This document shows, piece by piece, positions 17,120 to 24,200 of a stretch of 43,440 nt of DNA (positions are counted from its first letter, which is position 1; every line of letters starts with the position of its first letter). The notes under the pieces were generated by a model, which worked only from the letters and a program-made list of their open reading frames with translations, was not told where the DNA came from and searched no databases. The DNA comes from an uncultured Alphaproteobacteria bacterium (GTDB lineage Bacteria; Pseudomonadota; Alphaproteobacteria; Rs-D84), in the NCBI GenBank assembly GCA_904502095.1, contig CAJGDG010000009.1, forward strand, positions 1 through 43,440, in the 5' to 3' direction. A program made the position numbers and the translations under genes.

Positions 17120-17158
17120 TTAACAACAACAGTAAAAATTTATAAATCTAATTGTCAT
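17120..17158 (-). CDS. Leader peptide of cysS with three Cys codons
   Basis: Twelve codons encoding MTIRFINFYCCC, then TAA. The three consecutive TGT codons stand at the very end, just before a hairpin with a U-run, and the next gene is cysteinyl-tRNA synthetase. If charged Cys-tRNA is scarce, a ribosome would stall on TGT and leave the segment after the stop free to form the competing hairpin, so transcription continues. If it is plentiful, the ribosome reaches the stop and the terminator forms. The ATG lies 6 bases after the -10 box, so this ORF would be leaderless. Too short for similarity evidence; position and codon content are the evidence. Confidence 0.7.
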   Translation of the reverse strand: MTIRFINFYCCC

Positions 17159-17164
17159 AGCCAT

Positions 17165-17194
17165 ATTATGGCACGACGGAACGAGGTAAGTCAA
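17165..17194 (-). promoter_or_regulatory. Promoter of the cysS leader transcript
   Basis: Reverse strand TTGACT (17194-17189), 18 bases, CATAAT (17170-17165). The expected transcript start falls at or next to the leader-peptide ATG at 17158. Confidence 0.65.
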
Positions 17195-17199
17195 GGTAC

Positions 17200-17242
17200 A
17201 AAAAATTAAACCCACCAAAGGGTGGGTTGAATTTTCTGGCGG
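17200..17242 (-). repeat. Direct repeat copy 1, with intrinsic terminator
   Basis: A 43-base element differing from 17379-17421 at one base. On the reverse strand it reads CCGCCAGAAAATTCAACC, then a GGTGGGTT-type hairpin and a run of T. It includes an encoded GCCA, as at the 3' end of the nearby tRNA-Ser, and a strong terminator. Confidence 0.85.
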
Positions 17243-17378
17243 GCGCAAAAGGACTGGACTCCCCTGCCCACAGTTGTGGGCGGGGATACCCCTCTCCACT
17301 CGTGACGATTTGGGGGCGTTTTACTTCCCAAATCTACTCCGTATCGAACCTTTTACGGTTCTCGTCCTACATTCCGTT
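17236..17378 (-). ncRNA. Candidate structured RNA of unknown family
   Basis: No coding signal is seen on either strand. The reverse strand can form GAACC/GGTTC, GATTTGGG/CCCAAATC and CCCCGCCCAC/GTGGGCAGGGG hairpins, then ends GCGCCCGCCA and runs into a terminator. The last 30 bases align loosely with the T-arm and acceptor of the adjacent tRNA-Ser(GCT), including AGGACT on the forward strand, with a degenerate T-stem. It may be a decayed tandem copy of that tRNA or an independent small RNA. 6S, SRP and RNase P RNA signatures were looked for and not found. Confidence 0.4.
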
Positions 17379-17421
17379 AAAAAATTAAACCCACCAAAAG
17401 GTGGGTTGAATTTTCTGGCGG
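17379..17421 (-). repeat. Direct repeat copy 2, tRNA-Ser 3' end and terminator
   Basis: Second copy of the 43-base element. Here it covers the last bases and CCA of tRNA-Ser(GCT) and the AACCCACC/GGTGGGTT hairpin with its T-run, so it is that tRNA's terminator. Confidence 0.85.
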
Positions 17422-17504
17422 AGCGTATAGGACTCGAACCTATGGACCAAAAAATCTCGGTCACAGATTAGCAATCTGCTGCATTACCACTCTGCCAACG
17501 CTCC
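17416..17504 (-). tRNA. tRNA-Ser(GCT)
   Basis: 89 bases with encoded CCA. Acceptor GGAGCGT/ACGCTCC, anticodon arm CAGATT-GCT-AATCTG, long variable arm typical of serine tRNA, T-arm ATAGG-TTCGAGT-CCTAT. It reads AGC and AGU serine codons. Confidence 0.95.
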
Positions 17505-17515
17505 ATGCAGGGGGT

Positions 17516-17544
17516 ATTATACATAATCATAATTTTAATTGCAA
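17516..17544 (-). promoter_or_regulatory. Promoter of tRNA-Ser(GCT)
   Basis: Reverse strand TTGCAA (17544-17539), 17 bases, TATAAT (17521-17516). Identical boxes and spacing to the other stable-RNA promoters in the window. Confidence 0.8.
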
Positions 17545-17574
17545 GCCAGAAAAATATATTTTTTATATAAAGTG

Positions 17575-17602
17575 TTGACAAATTTATTTTTTGTTCTATA
17601 TT
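17575..17602 (+). promoter_or_regulatory. Promoter of the 17622 gene
   Basis: TTGACA (17575-17580), 16 bases, TATATT (17597-17602), followed by AGAGG at 17612 as ribosome binding site. It diverges from the tRNA-Ser promoter. Confidence 0.75.
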
Positions 17603-17621
17603 GTTTGTCAAAGAGGTTATT

Positions 17622-18110
17622 ATGAAAAAATATTATAAAATTATTTCTGCCCCATTTTCAAGATTCGAGCAGACATACAATGTTTTGCCGGACACTAATT
17701 TGTCTGGGCAAAAATTTACCGCAAAATCATTTGACAAGGACGCAATCGAAGCAGATGTAGCGTTAAACGCCCCTGAATTCGTATTGCACTTTTGCGACAA
17801 TGCAATTGATACATTGATGTGGATGGATTATGCTATGAACAGCGATCTGTTTAAAACAAACGCGAAAGTATATGAAATCAAACCATTAAGCTTTGTATAC
17901 AAACAACAATGCAACGATAAAAACGCATTGTGGCAATGCGGCGCAAATAAAATTGAATTTGTGCGCCAGCTTGATAAAATCGACTTGTTGCGCGACGCCG
18001 TTGCAGAAACAGACCAAGATTTTTCAAAAATCATTATGCGTTATCCAAACAGAAATATGTTAAAAATGATTATGGACATTCAAAATTCCAGACATTTAAC
18101 AGTAAGATAA
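17622..18110 (+). CDS. Hypothetical protein (162 aa)
   Basis: Starts at the ATG at 17622 (MKKYYKIIS), which has AGAGG 5 bases upstream and a near-consensus promoter; the in-frame TTG at 17601 lies inside the -10 box and is rejected. The protein is soluble, with four scattered Cys and no signal peptide. I do not recognise the family. It is a single-gene unit, with its own promoter and terminator. The strong promoter suggests real, steady expression. Confidence 0.7.
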   Translation: MKKYYKIISAPFSRFEQTYNVLPDTNLSGQKFTAKSFDKDAIEADVALNAPEFVLHFCDNAIDTLMWMDYAMNSDLFKTNAKVYEIKPLSFVYKQQCNDKNALWQCGANKIEFVRQLDKIDLLRDAVAETDQDFSKIIMRYPNRNMLKMIMDIQNSRHLTVR

Positions 18111-18137
18111 AAAAATCCCCCGATTTGGGGGATTTTT
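18111..18137. terminator. Bidirectional terminator between the 17622 gene and accDA
   Basis: AATCCCC / GGGGATT hairpin with A-run and T-run flanks; serves both convergent genes. Confidence 0.85.
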
Positions 18138-19881
18138 AATGTTCTTCGCCGATATGTTCAGGCTGATATATTTCGACATCACGTGTCATCGCCAGATACT
18201 TGTCCGCACGACGCGATGGTAATTCAGACGCCGGCACGCTTTGCAATTCTGTAATATGCTTTGCAACAGCATTTGCCAACAGTTCCATCGTCGTTTGCCA
18301 GTCAGTATGTGCGCCACCGGCAGGCTCTGGAATAACTTCATCAACAACATTTAAGTTCGCCATATCGCGCGCAGTTAATTTCATAGCCGCAGCGGCTGTT
18401 GCTTTAAAGTTATTGTCGCGCCACAAAATGCTGGCACAAGATTCAGGCGCAATTACAGAATAAATCGCGTTTTCCATCATCAAAACTCGATCGCCCGTAC
18501 CAATCGCAATCGCGCCCCCAGAACCACCCTGACCCACATTAACTGCAATATACGGCGTGGCAACGGACAACCCCATCGCAATAGAAGATGCAACAGCCTG
18601 GGACTGACCGCGTTCTTCGCCTTCACGGCCCGCAAATGCGCCCGCAGTGTCAAATAACGATATTAATGGCAATTCAAATTTTTCAGCCAATTTCATCATA
18701 CGCTGCGCCTTGCGATAACCATCAGGATTTGGCATACCAAAGCGATGTTTTTGTCTGGTTTCAATTGTACGCCCCTGTTCCTGACCAATGATAACAGATG
18801 GAATCCCACGCCAAAAACCAATACCAGACCCCATTGCAGAATCTTCGGCATACAGTCTGTCGCCTGCCAGATATGTCCATTTATCAACAATCCCATTTAT
18901 ATAGTCCAAGAAATGTGGACGATTTTCATTGCGTGCCAACAACACCTTGTCATAGGCTTCATTTTCGCCCATGCCGCGAATCTTTTTAGACGCGTCGTGT
19001 GTAGGTGTTGCAACATTTATTTGCTTTGGCTCGCAAGATTGCTTTGTCAAAACCGCCAAAATATTTGCAATTACGTCATGTAAATCAGCGCGTGCGACAA
19101 CCATATCGACCATACCATGTTCATATAAATAATCCGCTGTCTGGAAATTAGACGGTAATTTTTCACGAATATTTTGTTCGATTACACGACGGCCTGCAAA
19201 ACCAATACGCGCACCCTTTTCAGCAATATGAATGTCGCCCAGCATTGCAAAAGACGCAGTCACCCCACCAAATGTAGGATCCGTCAACAACACAATGTAT
19301 GGAATTTTGTTTGCATGCAACTTATTAACCGCGACTGTTGTGCGCGCCATTTGCATTAACGACAAGATATTTTCTTGCATACGGGCACCCCCACTGGATG
19401 TCACCATAACAAATGCACGCTTTTCTGCGATTGCATGCTCTATCGCTGCGACAATCGCATCGCCAGCCGCGCGCCCCATAGAGCCCATCATAAAATATCC
19501 GTTTAAAACGCACACAGTTGACGGCACGCCACCAATGGTTCCATCGGCGGACGTGACAGCATCATAACAACCAGATTCAGAACGCGCGTCCGCCAGTCTG
19601 TCTTTGTATGACAATCTGTCTTCAAAGTTTAATGGGTCGTCTGAAACAGTTGGTGGTGTTAAACGTGTCCACGAATTATCATCGAACAGCAAATCGAAAC
19701 GCTGTTTAGGACTCATAATAAATGCACGACCACAGCTGGGGCAAATATATTTATTTTCTTTATAGTCTTTGTAATAGACCAACTTTCCACATGCTTCGCA
19801 TTTAATCCACATCAATCTGCGTACGCGGTCATAACGCTCGCGATTGCGGTTTTTAATGCCAGACTTTTTACCAAACAACAT
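18136..19881 (-). CDS. accDA: Acetyl-CoA carboxylase carboxyltransferase, fused beta-alpha (AccD-AccA)
   Basis: One 581-residue chain. Residues about 1-285 are AccD: zinc ribbon Cys28, Cys31, Cys47 and Cys50, then the crotonase-like fold with TSSGGARMQEN and DPTFGGVTASFAMLGD. Residues about 300-560 are AccA: GQEQGRTIETRQKHRFGMPNPDGYRKA, LFDTAGAFAGREGEERGQ and NVGQGGSGGAIAIG. The two subunits normally come from separate genes and form an alpha2-beta2 enzyme that carboxylates acetyl-CoA in fatty-acid synthesis. The join has no stop and all key blocks are intact. It follows the IHF gene closely. accB and accC are not in the window. Confidence 0.93.
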   Translation of the reverse strand: MLFGKKSGIKNRNRERYDRVRRLMWIKCEACGKLVYYKDYKENKYICPSCGRAFIMSPKQRFDLLFDDNSWTRLTPPTVSDDPLNFEDRLSYKDRLADARSESGCYDAVTSADGTIGGVPSTVCVLNGYFMMGSMGRAAGDAIVAAIEHAIAEKRAFVMVTSSGGARMQENILSLMQMARTTVAVNKLHANKIPYIVLLTDPTFGGVTASFAMLGDIHIAEKGARIGFAGRRVIEQNIREKLPSNFQTADYLYEHGMVDMVVARADLHDVIANILAVLTKQSCEPKQINVATPTHDASKKIRGMGENEAYDKVLLARNENRPHFLDYINGIVDKWTYLAGDRLYAEDSAMGSGIGFWRGIPSVIIGQEQGRTIETRQKHRFGMPNPDGYRKAQRMMKLAEKFELPLISLFDTAGAFAGREGEERGQSQAVASSIAMGLSVATPYIAVNVGQGGSGGAIAIGTGDRVLMMENAIYSVIAPESCASILWRDNNFKATAAAAMKLTARDMANLNVVDEVIPEPAGGAHTDWQTTMELLANAVAKHITELQSVPASELPSRRADKYLAMTRDVEIYQPEHIGEEH

Positions 19882-19886
19882 AATTA

Positions 19887-20165
19887 TTATCCATTCATTT
19901 TTTTAGTTAATTCACGACTTGGCTTGAACAAGATAGTCGTGCTGGCAGGCAAATCCATCGGCTGACCTGTGCATGGATTATATCCAACCTTGGTTGCGCG
20001 GGCACGCGGTTGAAAAGTACCGAAGCCACGAATTTCGATTCTGTCGCCGTTGGCAACAGATTCAATAATATGGTCTGACACAGTATCAACAATCGCCGAA
20101 GCGTCATTTGTGCGCATATTTTTAAAGCGCACTTGGATAGATCTTACAATATCTGAACGTTTCAT
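19887..20165 (-). CDS. Integration host factor / HU family DNA-binding protein
   Basis: 92 residues from the ATG at 20165 (MKRSDIV, AGGATAT upstream); an in-frame extension to 20189 is unlikely. Dimerisation helices are followed by GDRIEIRGFGTFQPRARATKVGYNPCTG, the beta-arm that bends DNA, and a C-terminal helix. The Arg-rich arm and short C-terminus look more like IHF-beta than HU, but the subunit cannot be fixed by eye. It lies just upstream of accDA and may share its transcript; TTGATA/AATAAT boxes upstream could be the promoter. Confidence 0.85.
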   Translation of the reverse strand: MKRSDIVRSIQVRFKNMRTNDASAIVDTVSDHIIESVANGDRIEIRGFGTFQPRARATKVGYNPCTGQPMDLPASTTILFKPSRELTKKMNG

Positions 20166-20363
20166 TTTTATATCCTTATGTATTTGCACTATATTATTTA
20201 TATCTTAACACATTTTATCAAGAATAAAGTTTTTTATTTTCGATGAAAAGGTTCCTGTGTAAAAAATCGGTAAAAAATGCTATCGTGTTGTTCATGATAA
20301 AATTCAAAACAAAACCAATTATAAAAAACAACCCTGGCAGTGATAAACCTGTGTTTTTCTGGT

Positions 20364-20708
20364 TTAAAATACCAGCGGAAAATCGCGTATGTCCATCGGT
20401 ACGCCGTCACGCGCAGGGTCCCATTGATACACAGACATTATAACTGTTTTTTCTGGGGTGAACTTTACGCCTTCGGCACGCAATGCGCGATATTGTTCTG
20501 CGGCGAAACCGCAACATAAACTGCCGTCTTTAAAGACAACGCGGTGCCACGGCAGGTGCCATGATGCCTTGTTATTAGATGCATAGCCCACAAATCTGGC
20601 ACAGCGTGGCCGACCAATCATTTGTGCAATTTGACCAAATGTGGCAACCCGCCCTGATGGGATTTTTGCGACAATATCGTAAACTTGTTCATTAAAAGTT
20701 TTTTGCAT
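20364..20708 (-). CDS. Alkyltransferase-like protein (MGMT family, Trp in place of Cys)
   Basis: 114 residues, the DNA-binding domain of the O6-methylguanine-DNA methyltransferase family: FNEQVYDIVAKIPSGRVATFGQIAQMIG and a helix-turn-helix, then LPWHRVV. True methyltransferases have PCHRV here; Trp replaces the acceptor Cys, as in alkyltransferase-like (Atl/YbaZ) proteins, which bind alkylated guanine and hand it to nucleotide-excision repair. It should therefore not be enzymatic. The stop overlaps a CTGGT/ACCAG hairpin that may be a weak terminator. Confidence 0.88.
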   Translation of the reverse strand: MQKTFNEQVYDIVAKIPSGRVATFGQIAQMIGRPRCARFVGYASNNKASWHLPWHRVVFKDGSLCCGFAAEQYRALRAEGVKFTPEKTVIMSVYQWDPARDGVPMDIRDFPLVF

Positions 20709-20752
20709 AAATAAATTTTATCGCAGGCACAGGAAAAGTCAAATATTAACCC

Positions 20753-20781
20753 TTGCAAAATAATCCCAACACATTTATAAT
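20753..20781 (+). promoter_or_regulatory. Promoter of tRNA-Ser(CGA)
   Basis: TTGCAA (20753-20758), 17 bases, TATAAT (20776-20781), 9 bases before the mature tRNA 5' end. Confidence 0.85.
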
Positions 20782-20790
20782 ACCCGACAC

Positions 20791-20881
20791 GGAGACGTGG
20801 CAGAGCGGTTGAATGCGCGCGACTCGAAATCGTGTATACGGCAACCCCGTATCAAGGGTTCAAATCCCTTCGTCTCCGCCA
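20791..20881 (+). tRNA. tRNA-Ser(CGA)
   Basis: 91 bases with encoded CCA. Acceptor GGAGACG/CGTCTCC, anticodon loop reading CGA in CGACT-CGAAATCG, long variable arm (GTATACGG...CCGTAT), T-arm AAGGG-TTCAAAT-CCCTT. Reads UCG serine codons. Confidence 0.95.
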
Positions 20882-20885
20882 GAAT

Positions 20886-20914
20886 AAACCCCGCATTTCG
20901 CGGGGTGTTTTTTA
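20886..20914 (+). terminator. Intrinsic terminator after tRNA-Ser(CGA)
   Basis: CCCCGC-ATTTC-GCGGGG hairpin followed by TGTTTTTT. Confidence 0.85.
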
Positions 20915-21256
20915 TGGCAAATCGTCATGATGCCCATAGGATAAACTGGTTGCTTTGGCAGCGGCGCTTACTGCATCCACCCAAAGAGGCGCAGTTTTTT
21001 GCGCCTTTGGCACGTTTGTTGATTGGCGATATGTCAACGTAGTTATATTATTTACAGGCATTAACTATCCCTTGTCCCTCTCACAAAAAAATATTCTCTC
21101 GCTATGTTTTTGTGTCGTTTGTTTCTTTTACAAAAGCCCTGAAAACATAGGTGTTGGGACTGATTTTATGTTGAGTAAAAAAACTCCGTTAAATTTATAT
21201 TTTTTGTCTTGTAAAATGGTTGTTTGTTTAGGAATAGAGAACACTGATAACGAACA
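20915..21256. other. Intergenic stretch without a supported gene
   Basis: About 340 bases between the tRNA-Ser terminator and the stop of the large exported protein gene. An imperfect inverted repeat (CCAAA..GGCGC / GCGCC TTTGG, about 20991-21010) lacks a T-run. Short ORFs here have no ribosome binding site or recognisable content. ACTGAT/ATCAGT (about 21242-21260) overlaps the stop of the reverse gene and may weakly terminate it. Confidence 0.6.
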
Positions 21257-24200
21257 TCAGTTTGCACTTATTCCATTCATAATGTCCCCACCATATTGAG
21301 AATTCGGCGCGACAAAATCGTATTTGCTTCTGTAAAAACCTTGTGGTCTTCCAAGGTCATCCAATTGATCATAACGGTATCTGATGTATTGTGAACCACT
21401 TACAGCTCTATCACCAACGCTCACATTTGAACCAATCCCATTGGTTTTTACTCCTGAGTTTCGTAGACCTTGCTCACACTCACGTATAAATTGTTGAATT
21501 TTACTGCTATTATACCCATCTTGAGACACATAAACAGTGAATTCCTTACCGGTTTGTGTCATCCAAGTCATATCATCCGGATCTAGAAATACCTTAAATT
21601 CCCCACCTATACCCGAACGTTTCATCGCAACACCTATCACATCTGTTGCTTTGTCTAAATCGTCCGGTGATACTGATATGTGGAATTTTAATCCTGTCGC
21701 ATGTTGTCCACCAGATGCACCATCTATAAACATGTAATAAAAACCATTTTTTCGCACCCCTTTCCAATTTCTGCTTTTTAAACTTTCCCATAATTCGTCT
21801 CCAGTCTTTGCTGGTGTTTCACGAATAAGTTTCATAAAACCAGCGCTTTCGTTATCATCAACAAATTTCAAACCTAACTTAGATACCTGTTGATTTAGCT
21901 CTTCCCATCTTTGTGGGGACAATACATCTTTGCGAACGAATACATTCTTGTCGCCTGTGGCTGCTCTTTTGTACAAATCAGAGAGAGCGTCTTTAACAAA
22001 AATTCTGTTTCCGACTTTCTGGATGTAATAACCGTCCTTTTGTACATAACCTATAAATTCAGTTAATTCTTTCTCGTTATTTCCTAATACAGCGAAATCA
22101 AATTCATAAGATTCCCGTCCTTTGCCAGCACCTTTCCAATCTTCATATAAGTTAGCAGCACGTGTCGCTTTTGAAGTATTATCTGCGGCTTTTCCACCTT
22201 TGCTGGCATCAGCGGCATTGTTTGCAGCACGACCAGCATCGGCGGCATTGTCCGCACTTTTACCTGCATCAGCGGCGGCATCAGCTGCATCGGCTGCTTT
22301 GGCGCCACTTGTTGCGCCCCCTGCGACTTTACCTGCGTCGGCAGCTTTATCAGCGGCTTTACCTGCATCAGCTGCCTTGTCGGCGGTTTTGCTTGCTGCG
22401 GCAAGCAATTCGTCAAATTCAAACATTTTCTTGCTTAACGCCAGCTTTTCAGCATCCGTCATTTTGTCTACGCCTTTTAATCCTTCTTGTAATATTTCGG
22501 TCGCAAGCGCAGTTAATTTTGGATTTCTGTAGGCATCAACCGTATCTGGATGATACTTCAAACCAAACTGTTTTTTATTCAAACTTAATCCGTCGTGCAG
22601 TTTATCTGCGGTCGCCCCAGTGGCACGACCAGCATCAGCGGTGGCATCGGCTGCTTTGGCACCACTTGTCGCACCGCGTGCAGCATCATCTGCATTTCCA
22701 GCCGCTTTGGCGCCACTTGTTGCGCCCCCTGCGGCTTTACCTGCGTCAGATGCCTTGTCCGCTGCTTTGGCTGCATCCGCAGCGGCATCAGCAGCCTTGG
22801 CGCCCTTGGCGGCATCCGCAGCGGCATCCGCAGCCTTGGTAGCATCATAAACAACCAGTGCTTTTGTCATATCTGCTACATCGTCGGCGGCGGCGGCAAT
22901 ATTATCGGCGGACCGCAACAGCGTTTTTAGTGCCTGTGGCGCTTTGCGTAACAGGTTGACCCCAGATGTACCAAGTGATGCAAATTGTGCCATGACACCG
23001 ATACGCCCCATCCATACAAGCGCGGCCCCAGTCCAATCATCTGTTTCGCCACCAACGGCCGCGACCATCGAATTCCAATCACCATCAGATAATTCTGATT
23101 GCAAATCTTCTGGTTCAAGCAGCAATATCAAACGCGCCAGTTCTTCATCAACATTTTTAATCGAGTGCTCATCAAGCGCATCTTGTACACTAATAACCTT
23201 GGCGCCAAGTTGTTGTATTGTGCGTTTTGCACAATCGCGCGCTTTGCATATTGTAGATACGCGCAAGAATTCTTGGACACGGTCTGTAATAAGTTCTTTT
23301 GATGTAATATCTGCAGCCAAACCCACCGTTTCTACTGCGAACATTACACAACCAATCTTGGTACCAAACACGCAGTCAACCGCAGCAATTGCACCTGTTC
23401 CAACTTGAATCAGACCATCATAAATAGCCGCTTGTTCTTGGTCAAGCATGATACAAACTTGGTTTTTCGCATCCCATTCAGTTCCCTTGGACCCCGGATT
23501 AATACGTTTCATCTGCCTCTCGGCGTCGGCACACGCGGTTGCAGACAAGCCATAACATTCTTTGCCTTCGTATTTGCCACCAGACCCCAAACAGCCCATC
23601 GCAGCTTCGCCTGCTTCGTATTTATACGACCATGATTCGCTGATGTCATCAAACACAAAGTCAATTGTGTGGCGTTTTGGATCGCCGCCGACACTCAAAT
23701 AACAGCGCAGAATATCATCGTCGTCTTGATACCATTTGCCTTTTAATTCAGCAGGATTTGGAACACATTCTAAATTTCTTATAACATAGCCTTGGGACGC
23801 AATATAACCATAAATATTATTATTTGTGCCAGATTGACTGCCCTGGGTTTGGATTTGGTCGCTCATAAAATGATAGTTATCCAAATTACCAAATTTTGCC
23901 AGATACTTATCCGCGTCTTCTTTTGAAAAACTGCGTTGTTCAAATGTACACAAATTACCATCTTGTTTAAGCGTCAGTTCAAAGTTAGCGCCCGCAGATT
24001 TAAGCTCGTTCGTACAGGTTGCATAACAACCACGACGACCGATTGCGTTAGTTAAAGTATCATTTTTTACAATATTTGAACTATACCCATACAACACACA
24101 AATACCATGCACCAGACCGGCCTGGATGTCCGAATCAATACTTTCTTTGACATCGTCAAATTGGAAAGTATAGAATATATTCGAATCTAAACTGGCGCAC

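Noticed and set aside
17236..17378. Known RNA families (6S, SRP, RNase P, T-box) for the structured segment
   Set aside because: Their signature sequences are absent; the T-box T-loop and specifier arrangement is also not seen before cysS, where a leader peptide explains the layout better.
17274..17471. 65-codon forward ORF
   Set aside because: Crosses the structured RNA, the terminator and tRNA-Ser on the opposite strand; no ribosome binding site.
20243..20443. 66-codon forward ORF
   Set aside because: Overlaps the 3' end of the alkyltransferase-like gene and has no recognisable content. A TATCGT box before an internal ATG at 20295 was noted but is too weak.
20797..21042. 81-codon forward ORF
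   Set aside because: Runs through tRNA-Ser(CGA) and its terminator.
22122..22842. Several long ORFs opposite the Ala-Ala-Asp repeats
   Set aside because: Repetitive antisense frames created by the GC-rich Ala repeats; no start signals.
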